From: Ignavibacterium sp.
Lineage (GTDB): Bacteria > Bacteroidota > Ignavibacteria > Ignavibacteriales > Ignavibacteriaceae
Length of the DNA stretch: 64,000 nt
Reading direction: 5' to 3'
NCBI GenBank assembly: GCA_032027145.1
Contig: JAVSMP010000001.1
Location: 520,903-584,902 of the forward strand
The translations under genes were made by a program, and so were the position numbers. The notes below the pieces were generated by a model. The model was not told the DNA's origin. It was given only the letters and a program-made list of their open reading frames with translations, and did no database searches. Below are positions 34,716 to 43,639 of the stretch, one piece after another (within the stretch, counting starts at the first letter, position 1; every line of letters begins with the position of its first letter).

Positions 34716-35942
34716 TTAAGGCTTTGGCAATCTGTCTAAAATGTACTGTGCATTCCAATAGAGAAACTTCCAGCCTTCTATTGTTACAAAACGCGGGTCT
34801 GTGTTTAGTGAGTCTTTATAAACATTATCCACCAAATCTTGAAATGCTTTTACCTGAACTCTGCAAGCAAGTGAGTCGCCGTTTTGTATATTTGTTTTGG
34901 CTGTGGTTAAAATGTTTTTTAGTTCGTTGGAGAAAGTTAAATCGCCGAGCCAATTAATAATATGAACTTGGTTTGTAACCGAAATCAGACTATCGAGAAT
35001 CACTACAAGTGTACTATCTTCATAAAATAAGCGCGGTAAATTTTCTTCAACTTCGAATGTAATCGCATCCTTAATCATTTCATCTGATTCATCATTTATA
35101 TAATTCTTAACAAAATTATAGTTTGAAATTCCACCTGGACCATATAAAAGAATTTTTGCAATTCTCAATCGGAGTGACCCTGCTGGTTCTATGTATATCC
35201 TTTCTCTAAGTATGCCAGATAAGTCAATATTTTCACTGTACTTACTTAGGAATTCATTCAAAATGTAATATCTATTTACATCACTACTATCACTTTGAAA
35301 TGATTGAAGAATTATCGGGAGCGATTCAATTCCAATTGATTTTTCTAAAGCAATTAAAGCATTTGATCTAGTAAATAAATCATTTGAAGAGTAAACTAAA
35401 TCTATAAGTTTACTTTTTGCTTGTTCAGAATAAGAAGGGACATTTTGCATTATTTTAATTAGTGGATCAATAACAATATCACTAACTTCTTGAATGCTAT
35501 CACGGTTAACTAATTCAAATACATAATCAAGTTTAGAGAAATCATTTAATTCAAACATAATTTCACATATCTTTACTTTTTCAAAAATTACATCAGGACC
35601 GGATTCTGAATTCAATGCATAATCTATAGGATTTATATCTAAAGAATCCATCAGACGCTGAGCATATTCGAGTGTTAGATTTGATTTGAATTTTAGTAAT
35701 GCTTCGAGAGCAAGAGATTGTTGTGACCTTGCAAATTGCCAAAATTTTTGTTCAATAATATCTTTCGCTTCGATTATATTACTATCTATAACAGCAATTA
35801 AAGCATAGTACTGATCATAAGATGCTGAATCACTTAATATTTCAAGATAAGCTTGTTTTAATATTGGGTTAATTTCTTGCCCTCTTATGCTTATGAATGA
35901 CACATTGAAGAGAAGAATCAGTATTATTAATCTATTTTTCAT
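34716..35942 (-). CDS. Exported helical protein with constant FIMAH-like tail (cassette second gene)
   Basis: I start this at the ATG at 35942 (about 408 residues), which has AAGGGA upstream and opens a signal peptide (M-K-N-R-L-I-I-L-I-L-L-F); an in-frame TTG at 35960 is less likely. The helical body (E-I-L-S-D-S-A-S-Y-D-Q-Y, A-L-E-A-L-L-K-F-K-S) has HEAT/Armadillo-like periodicity. The constant tail begins at W-L-G-D-L-T-F-S. The start is 14 bp after the stop of the HExxH gene at 35957-37000. The body is dissimilar to neighbouring copies although the tail is near-identical. Confidence 0.85.
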   Translation of the reverse strand: MKNRLIILILLFNVSFISIRGQEINPILKQAYLEILSDSASYDQYYALIAVIDSNIIEAKDIIEQKFWQFARSQQSLALEALLKFKSNLTLEYAQRLMDSLDINPIDYALNSESGPDVIFEKVKICEIMFELNDFSKLDYVFELVNRDSIQEVSDIVIDPLIKIMQNVPSYSEQAKSKLIDLVYSSNDLFTRSNALIALEKSIGIESLPIILQSFQSDSSDVNRYYILNEFLSKYSENIDLSGILRERIYIEPAGSLRLRIAKILLYGPGGISNYNFVKNYINDESDEMIKDAITFEVEENLPRLFYEDSTLVVILDSLISVTNQVHIINWLGDLTFSNELKNILTTAKTNIQNGDSLACRVQVKAFQDLVDNVYKDSLNTDPRFVTIEGWKFLYWNAQYILDRLPKP

Positions 35943-35956
35943 TTCACGTCCCTTTT

Positions 35957-37000
35957 TCAAAATTTATTTTTGTATTGTTCGTATGCTGACCAATCCATCT
36001 CATAATCACAATTATTTATTGGTCTGCCTTTGTTTTTCCATATTTCTTTAAGAGTATTTTGATAATAATTAATTGTATTCTGAACATCATCATTCCATTG
36101 AGTCATATTTTCGTTTTTTCTCCTATCTTTTGTCCTCATTCTATAAATCGAATGCAATTGGACACAAAAATCTTTTAATAATCCATTATAATACTTCTTG
36201 CCTTGATAAATTGTTGTGTTTTTATCCTTGAATTTTTCTGTACATTCTGGTGTTAACTTTAAATGGTCACTAAATGATTTCATAACACCATAATAATTAT
36301 GTTTAATTTGCAGGGTCTTGGTGATGTCTAATTGAAAAAACTTTACATGTACTTTCTCATGATTAACATAAGCATCTTTTATGTAATATTTTTCTGGAGT
36401 AGGTATATCTTCTCCTATGAATTGGTAAGGTCTGTTTTTTTCAAAATCTTTTAATGCTAAACAAACTTCATTTTCAGGAATATTATTCAATTCCAGTACA
36501 TCAACTATATCTGTTGGATCACTCCAATGACACATCGCAACCAATACTCTCAACTTAATCTCATTGTTTGAATTATTAGTCTTTATTAGGTATTGCCATT
36601 TATTTTTTTCTATATTAAAACAGGCATCAATTGTGAATTGTGAAATAAATTCATCTTTAATAAGTTTGCCACTATTAAATGGTACATCAAAAGCGTTATC
36701 AAATATTGGGATTGTCTCGCCTCCCTTTAAATGAGTATCAGGACAAAAATCTCTTGTTCCACTTTCATTCGTAAAAGTAGTTAACCAGAGAATATCTTCT
36801 ATATTTGATAGAATTTTGGGAGGCGAGTATACAAATCCCTGGCTACAAGGATAATCATCACACTCATCTTGTTTTACCACCAAAACCCCATCTCCCATAT
36901 AATCTCTTTCAATCTCTCCAATAAAACAATAAGCTGATGTGTTTTCAACAAGTGGTTTTTGATGGTTAGTTGGATAATCTATTTTCGTTTCTATTATCAT
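35957..37000 (-). CDS. Cassette first gene with HExxH motif (copy at 36 kb)
   Basis: A 347-residue protein with the constant head (residues 1-47, to Q-D-E-C-D) and a divergent body. N-H-E-K-V-H gives HExxH at residues 214-218. The C-terminal part is helical and charged, ending Y-E-Q-Y-K-N-K-F; no obvious third ligand can be named. A stretch K-W-Q-Y-L-I-K before I-K-L-R-V-L-V aligns loosely with W-H-L-K-P-C-K before I-E-L-R-P-V-L in the 41-kb copy. No signal peptide. Paired with the FIMAH-tailed gene downstream. Confidence 0.8.
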   Translation of the reverse strand: MIIETKIDYPTNHQKPLVENTSAYCFIGEIERDYMGDGVLVVKQDECDDYPCSQGFVYSPPKILSNIEDILWLTTFTNESGTRDFCPDTHLKGGETIPIFDNAFDVPFNSGKLIKDEFISQFTIDACFNIEKNKWQYLIKTNNSNNEIKLRVLVAMCHWSDPTDIVDVLELNNIPENEVCLALKDFEKNRPYQFIGEDIPTPEKYYIKDAYVNHEKVHVKFFQLDITKTLQIKHNYYGVMKSFSDHLKLTPECTEKFKDKNTTIYQGKKYYNGLLKDFCVQLHSIYRMRTKDRRKNENMTQWNDDVQNTINYYQNTLKEIWKNKGRPINNCDYEMDWSAYEQYKNKF

Positions 37001-37241
37001 ATTCCATATTGCTCAACTTTTGTGCAAAACAAAAACAATGATTCCTGAGAATTTGAATAAAGGATAATTTTTATTTGAAAATATCTACCTGATAATTATA
37101 CTCTTATTTACCGATATCCTGTAATGCTGTAACCCCCTGCAGCTTTCGCTGATTGGAACACGGATTGAACAGATTAAACTGATCTTTTCTATCTGTGCAG
37201 TTAAGTGTAATCAATGTGTTCCAATTCTTAATTATTAATTA
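37001..37241. repeat. Cassette spacer, type B
   Basis: The first 60 bp after the head match the type A spacer, then the sequence diverges (TGCTGTAACCCCCTGCAGCT near 37122). It is shared almost base for base with 39557-39735 up to GATTAAACTGAT. It ends at the stop codon of the TIG-type gene rather than a FIMAH-type gene. Confidence 0.85.
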
Positions 37242-39239
37242 TTACGGTAATTGAATCTCAACCAAACTATTTACAGAAATGTCCTGCTGTTTATCCTGAC
37301 TTACACTTCCGGATGTTGCTCTGAAGTTCAGGCTTTTTGGCAGAAGTTCTTTTGTTGTTTCTCCATTTGTATTCGTTAGACCAATATCTCTCCACGCACC
37401 TGAATAATATTTTGTGCCCGCACCTGACAACGTCTGTCCATTAGCTTTAGTTACTTTTAGTGTGCATAGAACTGTTGAGAATGTAACTGTACTGTTTGTG
37501 CTTATGTCCTGCTGTTTGTCAAGCGGAACATACTCGTAAGTCATTCTGAAGTTGTAATTGATTGGAAGAAGCTCCTTGTTTGCTACTCCGTTTTGTGTTG
37601 TTCCGAATGTTCTCCACGCACCTGCATAGTATTGAACTGCGCCTTGATCTATTAAATTACCTGAACTGTTACGCAGTTCTACCGAAGCATTAACTGTATG
37701 AAAAGTGTATGTGTTGTTATGTGCAGTAATGTTATGCACAGTCTGGTTTGCATACTCGTAGAACATTCTGATGCTTACTGTTGGTTTTGTTGTTATTACT
37801 GTAAATGTTCCGTCTCCATTGTTTACTGCATCTTTCCATCCGCTTGTGGCGGATTCATAATACATTACATTGCTTGCTGGTATTTGGTTACCCAAACTGT
37901 TTTTTAGGTTTACAAGTAAGTTGGGATTATTAGCTTGGGTTACACTAAACTGCAAAGTGTCTGAAATTGAGTATCTATCTTTTACCCAAACAGGGAAAGT
38001 GCCAAGTGAAGAAACATCTGAGGATAAAATTTCAGCAACTATTACGCTATCCGAAATAAATGTTGTTGTCTTTGGTTGTCCGTTAAAATAAACTGTTGAA
38101 ACCGTATCAAATCCTTTTCCATTAACGGTTAATATAAACCCAGATGAATTAACTATTGCTGAAGATGGGTTAAGAGAAGTTAAATCTAATACATTAAAAA
38201 TTGAGTCCAGTTTAAGAATGTAGATTTGTCTTTCAAGTAACTCAATATCCTTTACATAGTAGATATTGTTTGGAAAGTTTTCAAAAGTATAGAGATTACC
38301 CCAAGGTGGAAGATTAATGGTTTTAACTAGATTAGTAGTATTAATATCATAAATAAAAATATTTCCCTTATTGTATTCCACCCCAGCACTATATGCAGTT
38401 TCTGATAAAATCAGATATTTGTTGTCAATAGTATTAGTCGGCTCAGCATTCCCCATGTGATATATAAAATTTGAGGCACTTCCATTATTGAAATTATAAA
38501 TTCTGAAATAACTCTCCATGCTGTTAGAATTGTAATAAGATAAAATAATTCCCACCCCTTTTTTACCTTTGTATAAAATATATCCATTCGCTCCCGTACG
38601 ACCTAGTTCTGAAAGATTCATTTGATTGACAATCTGATTATTCAAAGTTGAAAATGAAACTAGAATTGTCAAATCATCTCGAAGTGGAACATAGTTAGTA
38701 TCTTCAATTTGAAAATGTATATCTCCATTTGTTGAACAATTAATTCCTAAATCAAATCCATAAAATGGGATTTTACAAAGAGCTATTGGACCATTACTTT
38801 GTAAATCCAACAAAAAAATTTTGGTTTTAAAATCACCGTACTCAGTATCATCACATGAGAAACCATATATTGAATTATTTATTAAAACTGCATCAATCAT
38901 GCAATCATACGGTGCTGAAAAAGTTTTAACGATAATATTATTATAAATATCGTAAATGGACCAGGTTGTTGCTTGAGCAATTAATGCAAGTGAATCCTTA
39001 ATAAGGTAAAATACATTATAAATCATTTCATCATCTTTGAAAACATCAATTGTTTCATTTGTAGTCAGGTCTATCCTTTGTAAATATTCAGCCGTAATAT
39101 TATATACTCTTACAGATTCGGAAATCTGATGATAATCTAAAGTATCCCTATCTGGGCGAATATTTAAAATAAATGGTTGGGAAAAAATTGTTGTTGCGAT
39201 AAATATTGCGATTGTAAAAGCAAAAATAATTGTTTTCAT
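37242..39239 (-). CDS. Exported TIG-domain protein with C-terminal tandem repeats (cassette second gene, TIG type, copy 2)
   Basis: A 665-residue protein with a signal peptide (I-I-F-A-F-T-I-A-I-F-I-A-T-T, F-S-Q). A propeller-like body (about 20-345) is unrelated in detail to copy 1. The TIG domain (F-I-L-T-V-N-G-K-G-F-D) and three repeats of about 75 residues are nearly identical to those at 27342-28240. It follows, by 10 bp, the truncated lysozyme-like gene fragment at 39250-39556, just as copy 1 follows the IS-split lysozyme-like gene. So the TIG type consistently accompanies the lysozyme type. Confidence 0.8.
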   Translation of the reverse strand: MKTIIFAFTIAIFIATTIFSQPFILNIRPDRDTLDYHQISESVRVYNITAEYLQRIDLTTNETIDVFKDDEMIYNVFYLIKDSLALIAQATTWSIYDIYNNIIVKTFSAPYDCMIDAVLINNSIYGFSCDDTEYGDFKTKIFLLDLQSNGPIALCKIPFYGFDLGINCSTNGDIHFQIEDTNYVPLRDDLTILVSFSTLNNQIVNQMNLSELGRTGANGYILYKGKKGVGIILSYYNSNSMESYFRIYNFNNGSASNFIYHMGNAEPTNTIDNKYLILSETAYSAGVEYNKGNIFIYDINTTNLVKTINLPPWGNLYTFENFPNNIYYVKDIELLERQIYILKLDSIFNVLDLTSLNPSSAIVNSSGFILTVNGKGFDTVSTVYFNGQPKTTTFISDSVIVAEILSSDVSSLGTFPVWVKDRYSISDTLQFSVTQANNPNLLVNLKNSLGNQIPASNVMYYESATSGWKDAVNNGDGTFTVITTKPTVSIRMFYEYANQTVHNITAHNNTYTFHTVNASVELRNSSGNLIDQGAVQYYAGAWRTFGTTQNGVANKELLPINYNFRMTYEYVPLDKQQDISTNSTVTFSTVLCTLKVTKANGQTLSGAGTKYYSGAWRDIGLTNTNGETTKELLPKSLNFRATSGSVSQDKQQDISVNSLVEIQLP
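37253..38132. repeat. Long direct repeat shared with 27352-28238
   Basis: Second copy of the TIG-and-repeats coding block. Bases 37678-38132 are identical to 27784-28238. Beyond 38132 similarity falls abruptly where the propeller-like body begins, as expected for the edge of a conversion or recombination tract. Confidence 0.9.
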
Positions 39240-39249
39240 TTTTCTAACC

Positions 39250-39556
39250 TTAAGGATTAATTATTTCTTGATATCTACGCCAAGTATAAATACCATATTG
39301 ATAATAAGTTTTTACCTCTTTACCAGTTGAATAATCAACTTCTTCTCTATCCTTTGGAATTTTAGTATTTATTTTCCACTCTTTATGATATAAATCATAA
39401 TCACTATATAAGTAGCCACCGTTATACATCTGAAAGGAAGATTGAATTCTAATAGAATCAGGAATAGTTGAAGTCAAAGTATTCAGATAATCTACAGCCA
39501 ATTCTTTTTTATCTGTATAAATAATTTTACCTTTATCTATATTAGCTTTCCAATTC
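39250..39556 (-). pseudogene. Headless remnant of a lysozyme-like cassette first gene
   Basis: The frame reads W-N-W-K-A-N-I-D-K-G-K-I-I-Y directly after spacer DNA, then V-D-Y-L-N-T-L and I-Y-T-W-R-R-Y-Q-E-I-I-N-P to the stop. W-N-W-K-x-N-I aligns with W-N-W-K-T-N-I in the 29.4-kb gene, so this is the C-terminal third of a related lysozyme-like protein. The constant head and front of the body are missing. The spacer joins the body at a shared TGGAAT. It is probably not translated as a functional product. Confidence 0.75.
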
Positions 39557-39791
39557 CATATTGCTCAACTTTTGTGCAAAACAAAAACAATGATTCCTGA
39601 GAATTTGAATAAAGGATAATTTTTATTTGAAAATATCTACCTGATAATTATACTCTTATTTACCGATATCCTGTAATGCTGTAACCCCCTGCAGCTTTCG
39701 CTGATTGGAACACGGATTGAACAGATTAAACTGATGTAAACAGATCAATCAACAATATGATAAGAAGTAGTCGCTACTTAACTAAATAGGA
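39557..39791. repeat. Cassette spacer, hybrid type B/A
   Basis: The half next to 39557 equals the type B spacer (37001-37190). The half next to the FIMAH-type gene (from about 39735, GTAAACAGATCAATCAACAA) equals type A. The change of type inside one spacer suggests past recombination between spacers. Confidence 0.75.
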
Positions 39792-40994
39792 TTAAGGCTC
39801 CGGCAATCTGTCTAAAATGTACTGTGCATTCCAGTAGAGAAACTTCCAGCCTTCTATTGTTACAAAACGAGGGTCTGTGTTTAGTGAGTCTTTATAAACA
39901 TTATCTACTAAATCCTGGAATTCTTTTACCTGAACTCTGCAAGCAAGTGAGTCGCCATTTTGTAAGTTGGTTTTAGCTATTGTTAAAATGTTTTTTAGTT
40001 CGTTGGAGAAAGTTAAATCGCCGAGCCAAGTGTAGTTAAATAAGGAGTCACAAAGGTTTATAAAATAATCGAACTGCTCAAATAGGTTATTAAAGCTTGG
40101 TGGATAAAGCGGATTACTAAGTTTAGTTTGCTGAAAATATTCTCGATATGCAGGTAACCACTCTGGCACAATGATATTTTGATAATTATCTTGTATAAAT
40201 TTATAATTTGAAGGTGTAGCATATTTTGTTATCAAATTATTTATCCATTTAAGTTTATAATCTTTTTCATTGAGAAAAAGATATTTTGTAATGGTTTCCA
40301 TATCTGAATAATTTTGTTTTTCCAACTCATCATAAGCTATGGATTTCATTTGACTCAATTGGCTATTATAAATTATATATACCAAATCAGGGATTAATTC
40401 TTCTCCATAATAATCAACCAAAAACAACAAAGACATTGGGGCGTAATAATCGTCATTTGAATTCAAAGCAATTCTTCTGAATTCTGCTTTTGCTTGTTCT
40501 GAATATTCAGGAACATTTTCAACGATTAAATTAAGAACATTGAATGGAGTGCTTGCAACTGCTGGTTTTAGCATATCAATATATTCAAATAGAAATCCAA
40601 CTCTTGAATAATCTCCTTTTTTTATTAACATAGCTATTGCATCAGCTTTTTGCTCATTAATGTTTTCTGGTTCGAAGACATAATTTAGATTAGCAATCGT
40701 ATCGATATATCTATGAGCGATATTGTTAAAATTTGGTGAATTATATTTATCTAAACAGATCAAATACCAGTGAGCAATATCTTGCTGTTGTTTAAATATA
40801 TCTGTTTCTATTTTAGGAATGGCTTCTGGAACGTACATATCATATACGTCTAAAATTGCATTCAACTTTTTATACCGTGTTGTGCTATCTAAGTTGTTGA
40901 TTATAGTGCTTTTTTGATATGCAGAAGGTTCGTTAATCTGTGCGCTAATTAAGTAATTTAATGACAATACTATAATTAAAATTAATTTTTCCAT
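39792..40994 (-). CDS. Exported helical protein with constant FIMAH-like tail (cassette second gene)
   Basis: A 400-residue protein. The start ATG has AGAGGA upstream, and residues 2-17 form a signal peptide (E-K-L-I-L-I-I-V-L-S-L, S-A-Q). The helical body includes L-D-V-Y-D-M-Y-V-P-E-A-I-P-K and S-E-Q-A-K-A-E-F-R-R-I-A-L-N-S-N-D-D-Y; the S-E-Q-A-K motif also occurs in the 34.7-kb copy, so bodies are distant relatives. The constant tail starts at Y-T-W-L-G-D-L and ends L-P-E-P. It starts 18 bp after the HExxH gene at 41013-42065. Confidence 0.85.
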   Translation of the reverse strand: MEKLILIIVLSLNYLISAQINEPSAYQKSTIINNLDSTTRYKKLNAILDVYDMYVPEAIPKIETDIFKQQQDIAHWYLICLDKYNSPNFNNIAHRYIDTIANLNYVFEPENINEQKADAIAMLIKKGDYSRVGFLFEYIDMLKPAVASTPFNVLNLIVENVPEYSEQAKAEFRRIALNSNDDYYAPMSLLFLVDYYGEELIPDLVYIIYNSQLSQMKSIAYDELEKQNYSDMETITKYLFLNEKDYKLKWINNLITKYATPSNYKFIQDNYQNIIVPEWLPAYREYFQQTKLSNPLYPPSFNNLFEQFDYFINLCDSLFNYTWLGDLTFSNELKNILTIAKTNLQNGDSLACRVQVKEFQDLVDNVYKDSLNTDPRFVTIEGWKFLYWNAQYILDRLPEP

Positions 40995-41012
40995 TTTATC
41001 CTCTTATTTTCT

Positions 41013-42065
41013 TTATTGTGGACAGTTCATACACATAGTGTATGGATAAGAAGTACCTCTTGAATTGTGCAGTGCTAATTGATATTTATGAACTAAATCA
41101 TAAATTGCTTGCACATAATGAATTTTACGCTCCTGAGCCTTCTCTATAGTTTTATCTATTTGTGGATTCCTTTGTGCATCTTTAGTATGTCCATAATCAA
41201 CCCAATATTTCCGTATTGCCTTACTAAAATAGGATCTTAACTCAGAGTCGAATGAACCATCTAGGTTATTTAATCTCTTATTCTCGCCATAGTTATAACA
41301 AGTATAAGTTACCAATCTTTTTAACTCATTAACTAGACTATCTTTTTTTGTGTCAGATAAGATGCGTTTGAAATGTTCTATATGTAACAATTCGTGTTTT
41401 TCAACGATTTCTTTAATTATAAAACCATTCTGACCAACTAATTGAGGATAGCAATTATGACCGCATATATCCTTCGCTATTATTGCCGTATCTGGTACTA
41501 AAGTTATATCACTAAGTTGAGTGGTATCAGAAATTAATTTCAATCCATCATTCGTAATACTGGTATAACAAACATCAGCCATAAAATCTATATATATTGG
41601 TGTTGGAGTTATTGAATCAGCTAATACCGGTCTTAATTCAATTTTTCCAGAAGCATTTTTGCATGGTTTTAAATGCCAGGCATTTTCATAAACACCATTC
41701 TGATTTTTTCTTTCTCTATGATAATCAAGTGGTCGCGACTGCCCTGTTGCAGAATCTGGAATAACATTGTTTAAAGAATCCTTCATAAAACAAACTGTAT
41801 CAATTTTAGTTTTTATTGTTATGTTTCCTAAAGAGTCAACTACAAAATATCCACTTTCATAAAAATTATATTGCCTTTCAACCACTATTTGTATATTGTC
41901 ATAACTATCAACACAACTATCAAAATCACAATCATTTCCCACCACCAAAACACCATCGCCCATATAATCTCTTTCAATCTCTCCGATAAAACAATAAGCT
42001 GCTGTGTTTTCAACAACAGGGTTTTGCTGGTTAGTTGGATAATCTATTTTCGTTTCTATTATCAT
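41013..42065 (-). CDS. Cassette first gene with HExxH motif (copy at 41 kb)
   Basis: A 350-residue protein with constant head (M-I-I-E-T-K-I-D-Y-P-T-N-Q-Q) and K-H-E-L-L-H placing HExxH at residues 224-228. It is rich in cysteine (D-C-D-F-D-S-C near 45, C-G-H-N-C near 201, and M-C-M-N-C at the end). The body is otherwise unlike the other copies apart from loose similarity before the motif. There is no signal peptide. The many cysteines would suit an oxidising extracytoplasmic location, but how it would be exported is not visible. Confidence 0.8.
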   Translation of the reverse strand: MIIETKIDYPTNQQNPVVENTAAYCFIGEIERDYMGDGVLVVGNDCDFDSCVDSYDNIQIVVERQYNFYESGYFVVDSLGNITIKTKIDTVCFMKDSLNNVIPDSATGQSRPLDYHRERKNQNGVYENAWHLKPCKNASGKIELRPVLADSITPTPIYIDFMADVCYTSITNDGLKLISDTTQLSDITLVPDTAIIAKDICGHNCYPQLVGQNGFIIKEIVEKHELLHIEHFKRILSDTKKDSLVNELKRLVTYTCYNYGENKRLNNLDGSFDSELRSYFSKAIRKYWVDYGHTKDAQRNPQIDKTIEKAQERKIHYVQAIYDLVHKYQLALHNSRGTSYPYTMCMNCPQ

Positions 42066-42320
42066 ATTCCATATTGCTCAACTTTTGTGCAAAACAAAAA
42101 CACTGAATTCTGAGTATTTGAAACTGAGATTTTTCTTGTTTGAAAATATTTACAGATAATTATACTCTTATTTACCGATATCTTGTTCTTGTTGTTATTT
42201 AAAAAACTAAATACTTTTTTAGTTCTTAGAAAAATGGCACACGGATCGAACAGATTAAACTGATGTAAACAGATCAATCAATAATATGATAAGAAGTAGT
42301 CGCTATTTAACTAAATAAGA
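42066..42320. repeat. Constant cassette spacer, type A, copy 3
   Basis: Near-identical to 34461-34715, with only scattered base changes (for example TTACAGATAATT for TTACGGATAATT). Confidence 0.9.
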
Positions 42321-43619
42321 TTAAGGCTTTGGCAATCTGTCTAAAATGTACTGTGCATTCCAGTAGAGAAATTTCCAGCCTTCTATTGTTACAAAACGTG
42401 GGTCTGTGTTTAGTGAGTCCTTATAAACATTATCCACTAAATCCTGAAATGCTTTTACCTGAACTCTGCAAGCAAGTGAATCTCCGTTTTGTAAGTTGGT
42501 TTTAGCTATGGTTAAAATGTTTTTTAGTTCGTTGGAGAAAGTTAAATCGCCGAGCCAGGTGTAGTTTGATACTGTGTCAATGAGATTATAAACATACCCG
42601 ATTTGTTGTGAGGAATCAAAAAGGGAAATTTCGTTTATAGGTATAAAATTGGTTCTGAAATAACTTATTCTTTTTTTCAATAGATCATGATGCATTGAAT
42701 TACTCAATTCATTCAAAAAATAAACCCAATTCGGGGAGCTATATTTTGAGGAAACATTCTTAGATGTAATGTCGTGAACGGCAGGAAGATAGTAAGATAA
42801 TAATTCCACATTAGTTTCACTCAACAATGCCATTCTGCTTAGTCTGGGTTGATCCTCCTTATTAAGTTTCCCCACTTGATCAAAGAACCACAGTCTTACC
42901 TTACCCTCATTATTATTGAATCCCCACTCTAAGGCTTCATTCAATGCTACGCTATCAATCTGTGAAAGAACTTCAAGACAACAAGAAACTAGAAAATCGT
43001 ATTCGGTTTTCGAATTATATTTTACAATTGGTATTAAAATATTTTTAATATCATCAACCACATCGGGATTTTCAATGAAGTATCTTAAATAACAAGGTGA
43101 ATATCCGTTATCTGAGTTTGAGGTATTGACTAAATCTAAAATGGTTTGGAAATCTTCATAGATACCTACTCTAGTTAAATAGTAAATTGCTGTAAGATTC
43201 ACTTGTTCCATATCTCTAGGATGATTCCTCAAATACTTCATTCCATCCACAGCTTGTAAATCACCTAAATATCCTCTTGCAATCATATCGTTTTCAAAAG
43301 CCAAATACCATAATTCGTATATAAGCGAATCGGAAGTTATTATTTTTGTTGTATCTAGAACTGTAAGTAAATTTTGCAATAGGAATTCTCTTTTTTCAGT
43401 TTCATACTTATCAACTAGTTCTCTAACTGCATATAAATATTTTAGATTAATAATATTTTCTTCTTTGTTGTAAACAATTGTCTCCAGATCAAGAAGTGTT
43501 GTATCATTACCCATGATTTGATTATACTCCAAAGGTACGCTAAGTTTGTCCCATAGTGATTGAGATAGCAAATTATATTGGATCAGTATAAATAATATTA
43601 TTAATAATTTATTTTTCAT
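42321..43619 (-). CDS. Exported helical protein with constant FIMAH-like tail (cassette second gene)
   Basis: About 432 residues from the ATG at 43619, chosen because AAGGA precedes it and a signal peptide follows (M-K-N-K-L-L-I-I-L-F-I-L). The longer frame to 43658 would overlap the previous gene. The helical body contains repeated pairs of amphipathic helices (A-L-E-W-G-F-N-N-N-E-G-K, V-D-G-M-K-Y-L-R-N-H). The final 80 residues are the constant tail. It begins 20 bp after the stop of the HExxH gene at 43640-44680. Confidence 0.85.
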   Translation of the reverse strand: MKNKLLIILFILIQYNLLSQSLWDKLSVPLEYNQIMGNDTTLLDLETIVYNKEENIINLKYLYAVRELVDKYETEKREFLLQNLLTVLDTTKIITSDSLIYELWYLAFENDMIARGYLGDLQAVDGMKYLRNHPRDMEQVNLTAIYYLTRVGIYEDFQTILDLVNTSNSDNGYSPCYLRYFIENPDVVDDIKNILIPIVKYNSKTEYDFLVSCCLEVLSQIDSVALNEALEWGFNNNEGKVRLWFFDQVGKLNKEDQPRLSRMALLSETNVELLSYYLPAVHDITSKNVSSKYSSPNWVYFLNELSNSMHHDLLKKRISYFRTNFIPINEISLFDSSQQIGYVYNLIDTVSNYTWLGDLTFSNELKNILTIAKTNLQNGDSLACRVQVKAFQDLVDNVYKDSLNTDPRFVTIEGWKFLYWNAQYILDRLPKP

Positions 43620-43639
43620 TTTTAGTTCCTTCTTCATCT

